From assembly GCA_020635905.1 (NCBI GenBank), contig JACJYV010000006.1, positions 434,001 through 498,000 of the forward strand: 64,000 nucleotides of DNA, written 5' to 3'. This document shows positions 32,765-42,676 of this stretch, piece by piece (the stretch's first letter is position 1; every line of letters begins with the position of its first letter). The DNA comes from Bacteroidia bacterium (lineage in GTDB: Bacteria > Bacteroidota > Bacteroidia > J057 > JADKCL01). The position numbers were made by a program, and so were the translations under genes. Below the pieces are notes generated by a model, which had not been told where the DNA came from, did no database searches, and saw only the letters and a list, made by a program, of their open reading frames with translations.

Positions 32765-35572
32765 TTACCTCCTTATAGTCACTCCTCCGCTGGCCACATC
32801 GCCTTCAAGGCTGCTCACCACGTACCAATACACTCCATCGGGCAGGCCTGAGCCGTTCCAGCCGGGGGAAAGTCCTTCCTGTTTGAAAACGGGACCGCCT
32901 GCGCGGTTGAAGACGGTGATCCGGTACTGGTCGGGTTGGATGTGGTCCAGGTAGCGGATTTCCCAGCCGTCATTTTTGCCGTCGCCGTTGGGGGTGATCA
33001 GGCCGGGAATGAAAATATCCGAAATGGTGGGCATGAAGGTAATGGAAACCGTGTCAGTTTCGCCATTGCAACCTGCCTGTTCGGGTTGGAGGAAAAAGGT
33101 CACTTTGGCCGGAGTATTGGGATTGACCAATTCGAAATCCGTGCTCAGGGAAAATTCACCCGCTTTTGCCTTTACAAAAGTAGGAGAGGTATTTTTCAGG
33201 CTGGCAGCGGATTCCTGAACCTCAAACCACCAATGCACCTTGGCCGTGTCCAGATTTGTTTTCCCCGAAATGCTCCAACTGGCTTCGCTGGTTACGGTTT
33301 GGGGGGATTGCAGGTCTGTGATTTCAGGTCGGGGCCGCACGGTTACGGTAAGCGAATCTCTGGCTTCGCACCCTCCCGGATCTGCGCTGGCCAACGCATT
33401 TACCTGGGCTCCATTGGCGAGACCTTGGCCGGGTGTGAACTGGCCAACCGGGGTCCAAAGCTGGGCAATCGAATCACCCACAAAAAACAGGTAACGGTCT
33501 GCACCCGTGGCAAAAAAGGTGATTTCCTCCCCTTCACAGATCGTTTCGTTGTCAGCGGTGGAAACGAGGGCAATTTCAGGACTTTGGTGAATGGTCAGGG
33601 GCAAAATGGTTTCCTGCGAACAAACCCCGCCCGAGGTGTATTTGATGAGGTAATAGCCGGGCAGGATGTCGCTCAGGTCCAGAGTGCCCAGGGTGGAATC
33701 CACAAAGGTCAGGCCCGAATCGGCGGTGCTGAAACTTCCACCTCCCCCGGTCAGGTTTTGGGGACCAATGATCTGGTCTGCGGTGCAGTATTCGCTTTGA
33801 GGGTAATGCAGATTGAGCGGAAAGGCGTAATGAATCGTTACCAAAGAGCCGTTGGAACTGTCGGTGCAGGAGCCAGGCGGGTAATAGCGGATCAGGTAGG
33901 TGCCGGGTGGGGTGGCGGAAAGATCAATCTGCCCGGTGTAGGCCGAGGTAAATACCAGACTGGAGGGAAAGGCCTGAAAGGTGCCACCTAAAGGGCCGGA
34001 AACCACGGGTGCGGGATCGTCCTGCCAAGGGCAATAATCTGTTTGGGCATAGGTCACAGATACAGAGTTGGAGGGTTCGAGGATGGAAACCAGGGCCAGA
34101 CTGCTGTCTGAGCATTGCCCGTTTTGGCCTGCCACCCGATATTGAATCAGGCAGGAATCGCCTGCCTGAGAGGCGGAGAGGTCAATCTCACCCGTCAGCG
34201 AATCCACCCAGGCATTGCCCCAGAATACAGAAAATACCCCGCCCGTATCCCCCAGTATCTGAGGGTACGGATTGGGGTCGTTGACACAAAACACCGACGG
34301 AAAATATTGAAAGGCAGGATTGGCCTGCGGATTGATCTGAAAGGTAAAAGTAGCCGTGTCGGGGCAGGGTGAAAGGGTACGGTAAGCCACCACAAAGGTG
34401 CCCGTATTGCTTAGGGATGGATCGAAAAAGCCAGTCAGGGTATCCAGGGCTAACCCGGCGGGAGTTGCATTAAAAAGTCCGCCCCCCTGACCCAGGATCA
34501 CGGGAGCGCCCAGCACGTCGCCGTTGCAATAGGTGGTGTCGGGATAGTAAAAGGCTGCGGTGGTTTTGGGTTGCAGGTGAAGGATGCCCACGGAAGAATC
34601 CGGGCAGGTGCCCAAGGTGGTATGCAGGACCAGATAGACCCCCACAGGGCTGGAAGCCAGGTCGATTTCGCCCGTCTGGACATTCACAAACTGCAAGAAT
34701 CCGGTGGGTTCGCTGAATATCCCGGCATTGAGGGCCAAAGGCAGGGGATTGGCTCCCTGATTCTGGCAGATCAGCGGGGGATAGGTGAAAAATGCGTTGG
34801 GGGCAGGTACAATTTTGACCTGCACCGTGTCAGTATCCGCGCAAGCAGTGCCCACGGAGTAACAAATCTCAAAAACCCCGGCGCTGGAAGCCGACAGGTC
34901 GATTTGACCTGTCAGGCTGTCCAGCAAGGGGCCGGGGCCACATGAAAAAAAACTACCACCCAAATCACCCAAAATGATAGCCGCAGGGTCGGGTTCGTTG
35001 CCGCAAAAGGAAGAGTCAGGATAAAGAATGGTGGCCTGGGCCTGGGTGTGGATGGAGACCGTAAAGCTTGAAGTATCGGGGCAGGAACCGCTCACCAGAT
35101 ATTGAATCTGGAAAATTCCGCTTGCCGACAAGGAAACATTTATTTGCCCATTGGTGCTATCCAGTAATAAACCTGGGGGGCCGTAAAAGACCCCGCCTGT
35201 GTCACCCAGCAAAATGGGAACTTCCACCTGTCCGGGTTTGCAGAAAACCGAGTCGCTGTAAGCGAAACTGGCATCGCTGCCAGCCAGCAACGTGACCTGC
35301 CCGGAATAGAAATTCTGGCAACTGTCATTCACCAGAAAACCGATATTATAGGTGCCGGGCGAGGAATTTGTAAGGTCAATGGCCCCCCACCCCGTGATCG
35401 AAATGCCCGGACTGGAAGCAATAAAGTAGGCATTGGGGGTGGAAACCGTATCCGGCAGGGCGGTGCCAGCGCCCAGGCAAATCGGGTTGGAATAGGCGAA
35501 AAAGGCGGGATCGCAGGCAAGGGCCTGCCCGGCCCAGGGTATGAGCAAGATAAACAATGGTATGTATTTCAT
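32765..35572 (-). CDS. Secreted repeat protein with type IX secretion (CHU_C) C-terminal domain
   Basis: This is a 935-residue protein with an N-terminal signal peptide (MKYIPLFILLIPWAGQALA). About eight modules of roughly 85 residues follow, with the pattern YPDSxFCxNxxDPxxxILGDxGGxF and TGQIDLSASxxG. A PKD-like stretch comes near residues 690-800. The last 85 residues (IPGLITPNGDGKNDGW, VFNRAGGPVFK, LPDGVYWYVV) are a gliding-motility-associated C-terminal domain for T9SS export and surface attachment. Module sequence differs from the protein at 1-5139, so they are separate families. The likely role is a surface or matrix protein; its ligand is unknown. Confidence 0.88.
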   Translation of the reverse strand: MKYIPLFILLIPWAGQALACDPAFFAYSNPICLGAGTALPDTVSTPNAYFIASSPGISITGWGAIDLTNSSPGTYNIGFLVNDSCQNFYSGQVTLLAGSDASFAYSDSVFCKPGQVEVPILLGDTGGVFYGPPGLLLDSTNGQINVSLSASGIFQIQYLVSGSCPDTSSFTVSIHTQAQATILYPDSSFCGNEPDPAAIILGDLGGSFFSCGPGPLLDSLTGQIDLSASSAGVFEICYSVGTACADTDTVQVKIVPAPNAFFTYPPLICQNQGANPLPLALNAGIFSEPTGFLQFVNVQTGEIDLASSPVGVYLVLHTTLGTCPDSSVGILHLQPKTTAAFYYPDTTYCNGDVLGAPVILGQGGGLFNATPAGLALDTLTGFFDPSLSNTGTFVVAYRTLSPCPDTATFTFQINPQANPAFQYFPSVFCVNDPNPYPQILGDTGGVFSVFWGNAWVDSLTGEIDLSASQAGDSCLIQYRVAGQNGQCSDSSLALVSILEPSNSVSVTYAQTDYCPWQDDPAPVVSGPLGGTFQAFPSSLVFTSAYTGQIDLSATPPGTYLIRYYPPGSCTDSSNGSLVTIHYAFPLNLHYPQSEYCTADQIIGPQNLTGGGGSFSTADSGLTFVDSTLGTLDLSDILPGYYLIKYTSGGVCSQETILPLTIHQSPEIALVSTADNETICEGEEITFFATGADRYLFFVGDSIAQLWTPVGQFTPGQGLANGAQVNALASADPGGCEARDSLTVTVRPRPEITDLQSPQTVTSEASWSISGKTNLDTAKVHWWFEVQESAASLKNTSPTFVKAKAGEFSLSTDFELVNPNTPAKVTFFLQPEQAGCNGETDTVSITFMPTISDIFIPGLITPNGDGKNDGWEIRYLDHIQPDQYRITVFNRAGGPVFKQEGLSPGWNGSGLPDGVYWYVVSSLEGDVASGGVTIRR

Positions 35573-35652
35573 TTTAGTTTACGGTTTTGGTCGCGGTCGA
35601 TTAAATGGATTCCATTAAAGGAAAGCTTGCGAACAGAAAATGAAAATGATGG

Positions 35653-36135
35653 TTATTCAGTTACTCGGACCCAGCTTCCTTGCGGTGGTTGAAATTTCAT
35701 TATCCAGTTTTGGGAAATGGGCTCTTCATCGGCTTCAAGGTCGCTTATTCGGCTTCTCATTTCAAGGGTTTGCGAATCAATCAGGGTCGAGCTACGGATT
35801 TCTTCAGGAAAATAAACAGCAAGTTTTTGGGTAGAAATTAATTTTCCTTCTTTGAAAATGTATCCATTTAACTCCCCAAAAGGAGCTTCCTGCCCAATAT
35901 AATTATTGGAAACAAGCATAATATGGCCTTCTGGAAGATCTACCCGGCCAATTGGACGCACAATGCCATGAATAAAAGGCGTTGAAATGGAGTCGGGTAA
36001 ATTTTCTGCTTCATAAATGAAATCCAGAGGGTAGCCAGTTAATTGAGGAAAATGGCTTTCGAACTCAACAAATGAATTCTTCTGGCAGGAAAAAGCGAGT
36101 ATGGTGATTAGCAATATTATCAGAATCTTTTTCAT
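35653..36135 (-). CDS. Putative lipoprotein next to effector gene; possible immunity protein
   Basis: The start is placed at the ATG at 36135 because MKKILIILLITILAFSCQKN is a clear lipoprotein signal with Cys at residue 17; the longer frame adds seven residues. The mature part of about 143 residues is beta-rich with no recognised family. It begins 4 bp after the stop of the cysteine-hydrolase gene on the same strand, so they are one operon. That layout (secreted hydrolase followed by a small periplasm-facing lipoprotein) is typical of effector-immunity pairs, but the assignment is inference. Confidence 0.75.
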   Translation of the reverse strand: MKKILIILLITILAFSCQKNSFVEFESHFPQLTGYPLDFIYEAENLPDSISTPFIHGIVRPIGRVDLPEGHIMLVSNNYIGQEAPFGELNGYIFKEGKLISTQKLAVYFPEEIRSSTLIDSQTLEMRSRISDLEADEEPISQNWIMKFQPPQGSWVRVTE

Positions 36136-36139
36136 GGCA

Positions 36140-37735
36140 TTATTTGATTGACTCACGTACTTGCATTAAAGTGTAGCTATTGTAGGCAGGATCGCCACCT
36201 TTGATTTTTTCTTTGCTAATATACAAACGGTTCAGGTCATAATTATAACCAGCAGCATGACTTCTGCCCGGGTCGAGAAAAGTAAAAAATGAACCTTTGT
36301 CATCTTTTCCCTTGCCCGTAATCAGCACACTGTGCATAGTGGTAACCTTAACCCTCGCCACCACGACCGAGCCAGCCTTTAATTGGGAATCAATGTATGC
36401 ACCACCTGTACTACCTTTGGCCTTGGATTCATCCATTTTTGTGTTCCAATCAGCGTTATTATTTATCCCCTTCACCCCTGCTTTTTGAGCCATATAAATC
36501 GCGGCGTTATGGCACCCCAACCAATGAGTAGCGGTGAGGGCTTGATCATAAGTAGTCCAAGGTTCTTTTGAATTCCAGGAGGTATGCTTTGGCCAATTTT
36601 CGGACTTCTTTATGTCCCTCGATTGTCCAGGACCGTAACTTTTGAGATCGTATGAAAATAGTTGATCCAGGGTAAGAGTAGTAACCCCACTTGCCAGGGA
36701 AGGAGGGGCTTGCGAAATAAAAGACTCCTGAGAAATCAGGGGTTTAATGACCCATGTTGCGCCACCGCCCAATTCCGGGGCTTTTATGTCAGATGTTTCA
36801 TCCTTCTCTTCCACTGCATCTTTTTCTTCTCCTTTCCCATCCAACATCCCCAAAGCCTTACTCTCCTCGTTAAACCAGCCCCAATCCCAAAGTTCATCTT
36901 TCAGGAATTGTTCCAGATCCTTGTCATATAGCTTGCAGAAGGTTTCTTTCAGCTTTTTGGCCTGGTCGCCGCCAGCTTCAATCAGAGCCAGATTTTTGAA
37001 AATCTTTTTTTCGTCTGTGCCCCAGCCTTGTCCGGCTTCATAAAGCTCTTTGGCAATGCATTCATAATCAGGGGTGTTTGGAGGCAAGGCATTCCCTGTC
37101 TGTGTCGAAGGGGAAAGTGGGTGAGCGGGTTCCTCTTTTTTATTGCCTCCCTTTCCTTCCAAAAGGGCTTTTTCGGTAAACTTTCCGGGGGCGATAAATT
37201 CATCAGGGACTTTCAGGCCAATGGCAGCCTGATAGCGTTTGATAATCTTTGAAATCGCACAATCCGGGAAAGGGCCCTGCATGCCGTTTGCTTCCCAGCT
37301 TGTTTTGTCGGCTCCAAAGGCTTGCCAATCGTCCACGGTGAGGAAGCCGATCTCTTCGAGGCGGTACATAAGGGCGTACACATCTTTGGGATCGTTCGCT
37401 TTGCCCAGACCCACTTTCTGTGCAATGAGGCCCTTTCCCTGAGCTTTTGCCTCTGGTTTGGGTGGTTGGGGAGTTTTCGGGGTGTCTTTTTTGGCAGGAT
37501 CAAAGGGTGGCAAGCTGTCCCGCCCTGTATTGCCGAGGCTATCCAATGGATGAGTGGACAGACTGTCGGCCCCTTCGACTGCGCTGGCTGTGCCCAGATT
37601 GTCATTGGGGGGCGGGGTGAGGCTGTCGGCGGCCACTTCGAAGGCAGGGGGTGCCTGGGTCTGGCCCAGGGTGTCGCCCTCGACCGTTTCCGGGGCAAGG
37701 GGATTCTTTTTTACAGGATCGGTTTGGTATTTCAT
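36140..37735 (-). CDS. Putative secreted effector: peptidoglycan-binding-like, annexin-like and cysteine-hydrolase domains
   Basis: This is a 531-residue multidomain protein without a signal peptide. Residues 1-95 are a Pro-rich disordered region. Residues 101-192 resemble a peptidoglycan-binding-like fold (DVYALMYRLEEIGFL, IKRYQAAIGLKVPDEFIAPG). Residues 226-283 match one annexin-like repeat (LYEAGQGWGTDEKKIFKNL). The C-terminal part looks like a papain/NlpC/C39-type hydrolase with candidate triad Cys 408 (WLGCHNAA), His 468 (TTMHSVLITG) and Asp 488 (FTFLDPG). This combination is reminiscent of cargo toxins of extracellular contractile injection systems. A lipoprotein gene follows after 4 bp. 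The substrate (peptide or amide bonds) is unknown. Confidence 0.85.
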   Translation of the reverse strand: MKYQTDPVKKNPLAPETVEGDTLGQTQAPPAFEVAADSLTPPPNDNLGTASAVEGADSLSTHPLDSLGNTGRDSLPPFDPAKKDTPKTPQPPKPEAKAQGKGLIAQKVGLGKANDPKDVYALMYRLEEIGFLTVDDWQAFGADKTSWEANGMQGPFPDCAISKIIKRYQAAIGLKVPDEFIAPGKFTEKALLEGKGGNKKEEPAHPLSPSTQTGNALPPNTPDYECIAKELYEAGQGWGTDEKKIFKNLALIEAGGDQAKKLKETFCKLYDKDLEQFLKDELWDWGWFNEESKALGMLDGKGEEKDAVEEKDETSDIKAPELGGGATWVIKPLISQESFISQAPPSLASGVTTLTLDQLFSYDLKSYGPGQSRDIKKSENWPKHTSWNSKEPWTTYDQALTATHWLGCHNAAIYMAQKAGVKGINNNADWNTKMDESKAKGSTGGAYIDSQLKAGSVVVARVKVTTMHSVLITGKGKDDKGSFFTFLDPGRSHAAGYNYDLNRLYISKEKIKGGDPAYNSYTLMQVRESIK

Positions 37736-38463
37736 CTCTTTTACGGTTTTGGTTGCACAATTTTCCGTCGTCTCCTGCCCTCCCGCTTTCCACGGGAGGA
37801 ACAGGGGTTACAACGGTATAGGTTCGCGCGTCTGGCAGTTGACAAAAAGAACGGGTCAGTTAATGGGTCAAAAAACGGTTAATTCAAGCATAGGGGTGAT
37901 TCCCCCTCTCCCGAAAATCGGGAGAGAGGTTTGATCCCGAAGAAATTCGGGAGAATCAAAAATCACCCTCTAAAACACTTTTGTTGGTTGCCCACGAGGC
38001 CGCCCACGTGGTTAGAAGTTAGAAAAACGTGGTCGGGGCTAAGCCTCATGGGTCCGACAACCAACTAATATGCTTTCCGCATTACCTGGCTAAAGGTGTA
38101 ACGTGGTTTCCAGCGGCCCGCAAGGCTGCCCAGACAACGAAGGGGCAACTTCGAAGCTGAACCTGCGGGGCTTTTGGCATGACCAGAAATTTTGGTAAAT
38201 TTCTGTGCGATTTTGTTCATGCCTTTTTCCCCGCGCCTTACGGGCCTGTCCTTTGGAACATCCAATGGACGTTATTTCAATGTTGGTTGATTGATTGCGA
38301 AGTTCCCAAAAGGGAGCCCGAGAAGAAATGTTCTTTACTGTCGATAAAAGAATATGTTGTAAAGGTGGGAAGGAAGTTTAAGTAAATAAAACAAAAATAA
38401 GCCATGAAATAACGAAGCTAAATTCAGATACTTTAATTAAATTAAGCCAGATATTACCATAAA
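37736..38463. other. Non-coding region with hairpins
   Basis: No convincing gene. Hairpins CTCTCCCGA-AAA-TCGGGAGAG (37906-37926) and TCCCGAA-GAAA-TTCGGGA (37935-37952) belong to the dispersed CCCGA/TCGGG palindrome group. GTTGGTTG near 37983 and CAACCAAC near 38059 could close a larger imperfect stem. The promoter of the gene at 38464 should lie in the A+T-rich last 100 bp. Confidence 0.55.
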
Positions 38464-39948
38464 ATGGGGAAAAGTTCCGAAGAATTATTAGCGTTTATCC
38501 TGAGTCTTACCCCGACGGAGAAACGAAGGATAAAGCAATATTCTTCCTTGACAGGAGGAGATAAGGAATATATTGATCTTTTTGATTATTTGTCGGAGGC
38601 CCAGGATTTGGATTCGATTAGGGCTCATTTTGAAGGGAGAAAATTCCTTGGAAATCTGAGTAAAGCTTTTGCCTATTTATTTGATGCCATGCTTGATGCA
38701 TTGGCAACGTTCTATTATGAACCCCATTCTGAGATTGAGAAAACTTACAGGAAAGTAAAAATCTCCCTAAAAAAAGGTTCTGTTCAGAAAGCCTATAAGT
38801 TAATTCAAAAAGGAATTGAACTATCTAATGAAATTGAGGATTTTCATTTTTGTCAAAAATTTTTCTTTGAGGAAAGAAAGGTCCTTTTTAATACTTCAAT
38901 AATTACCCCGAATAGGATTAAAGACAGAATAAACCACCTAAGACAGGAGATTGCTCGAATCCAGGAAATAGAAAAAGAATTTGTAGAAGTAACCAATCTT
39001 TATGATGATTTGCTCCTTGAAATTCGCTCGGAATACAGGAAAAGCGCGGGGGTCGATAAGAAAAAAATCACGGAAATTAAACAACATATTGTTTTCCGAA
39101 AAACCTTCAATGAGTTTAATTCAAAGTCCGCAAAGCTGTTTTATTCGCTTCTAAAAAGTTCAATTTTCGCCTTTGAAGGGGATTATCAAAATGGCTATGA
39201 TTTTAGTATTAAAGGATTGGAATTATTTGATCAAAATAGATTCCTCCAATCTCAGTATCCTGTTGAATATTGGAATGAATTACATCGGTCTTCCATTTTT
39301 GCTTTTATCTCTGGGGAATATTCCCAAGGTCTTGCTCTTATACAAATTTTAGAGTCCATCCAGCCTTCAAGTATTGAAGCACAGCTTCAAGTTTTTTTTA
39401 AAGTATCGGAAACCAAACTTACGTATGCAGAAAATCCTTCATTTCATTATTTAGGGATTGAAGCCTGCAACGCAATTGAAAATCAGGAGAAACGATTGAT
39501 TGAAACTCTATTATCGGAGGAACAAAAATGCAAGTTGGCATTTTTAACTGGGCATTTTCTTTATTGGGATAATCAACCAAAATCGTCTGTCCTATGGATT
39601 AATCGCCTGGTTTATAGATATGACAATAAGATTAGAACGGACCTTCAGGCGTTCGGGAGATTGATTTCTTTTATTATTCTATTTGAAACAAGAGATTGGG
39701 AAGCAATTGAAAACGTAAAAAGGGGTATCAAAGCTTTCATTAAACAAAGTTTACCATCTACCCAAAGTATCAATTTGATTATTAAGTTTATTATAGAGAA
39801 TGCAAAAAGACCCAACACTAATCCTGATTTTGAATTTTTGGAAAGAAAACTTCGATCAATTGAAAATGATCCTCAAGAAAAGAGGGCCAGATTGTATTTT
39901 GATTATTTCAAGTGGCTTGAAAAGAAGAAGTTTGTTCGAAAAAAGTAG
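38464..39948 (+). CDS. Hypothetical helical-repeat protein, 494 residues
   Basis: No named family is recognised. The opening (ELLAFILSLTPTEKRRIKQY) is of a type common to uncharacterised Bacteroidota proteins that continue as TPR-like helical repeats (KGSVQKAYKLIQKGIELSNE, YDFSIKGLELFDQN). It has no signal peptide and is rich in Lys/Glu/Ile/Phe, with strong A+T codon bias matching the adjacent CRISPR region. It ends 10 bp from a convergent small gene. I see nothing that links it functionally to CRISPR. Confidence 0.77.
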   Translation: MGKSSEELLAFILSLTPTEKRRIKQYSSLTGGDKEYIDLFDYLSEAQDLDSIRAHFEGRKFLGNLSKAFAYLFDAMLDALATFYYEPHSEIEKTYRKVKISLKKGSVQKAYKLIQKGIELSNEIEDFHFCQKFFFEERKVLFNTSIITPNRIKDRINHLRQEIARIQEIEKEFVEVTNLYDDLLLEIRSEYRKSAGVDKKKITEIKQHIVFRKTFNEFNSKSAKLFYSLLKSSIFAFEGDYQNGYDFSIKGLELFDQNRFLQSQYPVEYWNELHRSSIFAFISGEYSQGLALIQILESIQPSSIEAQLQVFFKVSETKLTYAENPSFHYLGIEACNAIENQEKRLIETLLSEEQKCKLAFLTGHFLYWDNQPKSSVLWINRLVYRYDNKIRTDLQAFGRLISFIILFETRDWEAIENVKRGIKAFIKQSLPSTQSINLIIKFIIENAKRPNTNPDFEFLERKLRSIENDPQEKRARLYFDYFKWLEKKKFVRKK

Positions 39949-39957
39949 CTTAGGAAA

Positions 39958-40296
39958 TTAGGAAGAGCCTTCCAATATTATGATCGCCAATCCTCCCCCA
40001 TACTCAACTCTAAAACTCATATCCCCATTTGGGTAAATTGCAATACAGGAAACCTTGCAATTTTTGTTGTAATACTCATTCAAAAGTACCTGAAAAGGAG
40101 AATTTAGTGGTACCTGGGCTTCGTATAGCACCCTGTACACGTAAGAAATGGGAATTGATGGTGGAGGGGTCTGCACCTGCTGCTGCGTGGGGCCTGAGAC
40201 AGAGCCTGTGGAAGTGGTGGTCTGAGCCTGAAGTGAGATAGCTGCACAAAACAGAAAGCCAAACAAGCAAAGGGCCTTGCAAAGTAACTTTTTCAT
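39958..40296 (-). CDS. Small secreted protein, 112 residues
   Basis: A signal peptide (LLCKALCLFGFLFCAAISLQAQ) is followed by a Thr/Ser/Pro/Gln-rich linker and a C-terminal region of about 65 residues with strands (YVYRVLYEAQVPL, MSFRVEYGGGLAIIILEG). Two Cys (NKNCKVSCIA) may form a disulfide. No family is recognised. It is convergent with the gene at 38464. Confidence 0.62.
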   Translation of the reverse strand: MKKLLCKALCLFGFLFCAAISLQAQTTTSTGSVSGPTQQQVQTPPPSIPISYVYRVLYEAQVPLNSPFQVLLNEYYNKNCKVSCIAIYPNGDMSFRVEYGGGLAIIILEGSS

Positions 40297-40744
40297 CGGG
40301 TTGGTTTAAAATTTAAAATCGCATCCTCAATATCGGCAATTTTGCCGGGATGGGGAAATGATTTTGTGGGGAGGGATTAGGAGGATAAGTGGACAATTGA
40401 AACTTAAATTTTAATTCAAAAGCCAAATTCAAAATTCGAAGTAGATCGAAAATAGTCAATTTGTAGTTGACCAAATGTTTCAGAAAGGCCAGATTTTCCG
40501 GCTATTGCTGGCTTTAATGGTAGAAAGGTAAATCTAATTCAACCCAAACATTTTGAAAGGAAAATTAATAACAAGGCGTCCATCTTATGAAAAAATGATT
40601 TCAGTTTTGAAAAGTCATTTAGTTTGACGGCACTGGACTTCCTCCCAAAATGTGGATATTATTATTTCTAAAGAGGAAATAATGTTTAGTTTTTAATCTA
40701 AAAAATGGCAAACTTGACAATTCTATTCAGATTAATGCCATTAT
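40297..40744. other. A+T-rich intergenic region upstream of the cas operon
   Basis: No gene is seen. It should contain the promoter of the small secreted gene on the left (minus strand) and of the cas operon on the right (plus strand). I could not identify a clear TAnnTTTG element with proper spacing. Confidence 0.5.
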
Positions 40745-42658
40745 ATGTTAAACTCTTTGCTACAAATTGGCGAGTGGAAAATGCTCAATTCGGGCAAATG
40801 GGACAGGTTTCTGGAATTTCCCAAAATTAGTGATACGGATAAACGGGGCAATCCTATCCGCAATATAATTGTACCAATCCTTTTGGACCTGGATTTGAAA
40901 AAAGTTTCTATTTACGAACGGGGGATTAAGTCATTTGACCCTGAAAGGGATCCTGAAGATTTTCTGTTTCTTAAGGTTAGGGGAGGAAATAACAAAGCAA
41001 TCTATGCCACTTGTCCTCCAGCCAAAGTGGTTCAAATCTACAAAACCTTCTGGGGCAAAGTTGAAAACAACTTAACAATTGAAGGCGAATTGTCAGAGTC
41101 CCTTCGTAAAGCAACTAATGGTTATTTGGGCTCAGAAACCGAAAAGGCCCTAAATCAAATATTTCTTTTAAAGGGGGAATTCATTGAATTAACTGGCGGG
41201 GAAGAAAATGAAAAACCCGGCCAAAAAATAATCCAAAACCTGAGATTAGGGCAAGGGGAGAATGTGGTCTTTTTGACCATCTTTCTAAAGGGTGCCGAGT
41301 TTGGAATTTCGACACCATCTCCCTTTGCAAAGTACCCTCCATACAGGCAATATCTTTCTGAACTTTTCTTCCCGGAGGAAAATGGAAATCAATCAGGTTC
41401 AGTGGACGAACTCTGTTATGCCAGTGGAAGTAAGGAAAGTGATTCTGGGGGCTTAAATCTTGAAAGAAGATACAGCCTCAACAAAATGTTTGTTACAGAA
41501 ACACGAAATTATGCAGAAGGGTTTGGGAACGATTTCAGATCAAATTATCAGGTTAGTCTGAAAAATCAGGAAATGCTCGATTATGGGTCAGTTTTTTTGC
41601 TTGACCAAATGAAAACCGACATTGCGGGAATTCCACATGTTATCCTCCCTCAATTTTTGGAAAGTAAAAAACCTAACTTCTCCATTGTATTTGACCGGAT
41701 GAAGAAGGATGCAGACTTTCTATTTTCTACGAAGGATTGGAAGGAGTTTGCAGAGGATACAGGTGAAGAAATTGGCGGGGTATTTTGGCTCAATTTTCTA
41801 TCTTTTGATTCGGATGGAAATTATTTCAAAACCACGGGCTCAATTAAGGATGTTAGCCATTTCTACTTTGAAAAAGTGATCGAAACCTTCAAAAAGGTTC
41901 ATTGGGAATTTGCGGACGACTCCGTTGTTGGCCCAAACTGGGATCAGGCTATGCATGGCAAGGCTTTTAATATGGCCTCACTTTATCCTTTGATTCCTCT
42001 ACGAAAAGGGAAAGAACTAAAAAATCAAGCTCTGGCTCTGATGAAATCAATTTTGGAAGGTCGAACAATTGATCGATCCGTAATTTTTAGGCATTTCAGG
42101 AACCTGATTCTCTGCCATTATTACAGGCGCCATAAAGCCTATTCCAATGTCAGGGATTTTGGGAATGATTATTTTTACTTTGCCGTAAGAGATTCAGTGC
42201 TAAAATACCTGGCACTTTTTAAAATTTTAGCAAAACTCAATTTAATGGATATGAAAACAGCAGAAAACCCACAGATGGAAAATGAGGAGGAATTAAACTC
42301 TTTTGATTCAGAAATTAGGGCTTTTTTTGAAAAAATGAGCTTTTCTACGGGGCAAAAAGCCCTTTTCTATCTGGGCAGGATTTTGAGCAAGGTTACCTAT
42401 TTGCAAAGGGATAAAAGCAAAACCGTAATCGAAAAAGTAAATTTCAATGGCATGGATCGGGACGACATACTTCGCCTGAGAATTGACCTGTTCGAAAAGG
42501 CGAAACAATACTCTGAAATAAATAAGATTATTTTTGATGATGCCCGGTTTGCCTCCCTATTTGATTTTCATGGCTGGAATATGCCAACTGACGAAGCCAT
42601 CTTTTTTCTGCTAAGTGGCTATTCCTGGTCTGCCAAAAACCCCACAGCTTCTAATTAA
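40745..42658 (+). CDS. cas8b: Type I-B CRISPR Cascade large subunit Cas8b (TM1802/Csh1-like)
   Basis: This 637-residue first gene of the cas operon matches the TM1802-type Cas8b family in layout, most clearly in its C-terminal third (QKALFYLGRILSKVTYLQ, then VNFNGMDRDDILRLRIDLFEKA). Cas8b recognises the PAM and recruits Cas3 within the interference complex. The family's usual zinc-finger Cys pairs are not obvious; only an isolated ELCYASG is seen. The ATG at 40745 is used; a second ATG at 40781 is possible. The cas7 gene begins 18 bp after the stop. Confidence 0.88.
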   Translation: MLNSLLQIGEWKMLNSGKWDRFLEFPKISDTDKRGNPIRNIIVPILLDLDLKKVSIYERGIKSFDPERDPEDFLFLKVRGGNNKAIYATCPPAKVVQIYKTFWGKVENNLTIEGELSESLRKATNGYLGSETEKALNQIFLLKGEFIELTGGEENEKPGQKIIQNLRLGQGENVVFLTIFLKGAEFGISTPSPFAKYPPYRQYLSELFFPEENGNQSGSVDELCYASGSKESDSGGLNLERRYSLNKMFVTETRNYAEGFGNDFRSNYQVSLKNQEMLDYGSVFLLDQMKTDIAGIPHVILPQFLESKKPNFSIVFDRMKKDADFLFSTKDWKEFAEDTGEEIGGVFWLNFLSFDSDGNYFKTTGSIKDVSHFYFEKVIETFKKVHWEFADDSVVGPNWDQAMHGKAFNMASLYPLIPLRKGKELKNQALALMKSILEGRTIDRSVIFRHFRNLILCHYYRRHKAYSNVRDFGNDYFYFAVRDSVLKYLALFKILAKLNLMDMKTAENPQMENEEELNSFDSEIRAFFEKMSFSTGQKALFYLGRILSKVTYLQRDKSKTVIEKVNFNGMDRDDILRLRIDLFEKAKQYSEINKIIFDDARFASLFDFHGWNMPTDEAIFFLLSGYSWSAKNPTASN

Positions 42659-42676
42659 TAATACCAATCAAAGAAA

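Noticed and set aside
38065..38265. 66-residue minus-strand frame between the effector and the gene at 38464
   Set aside because: It lies in hairpin-rich non-coding DNA and has no supporting motif or start context.
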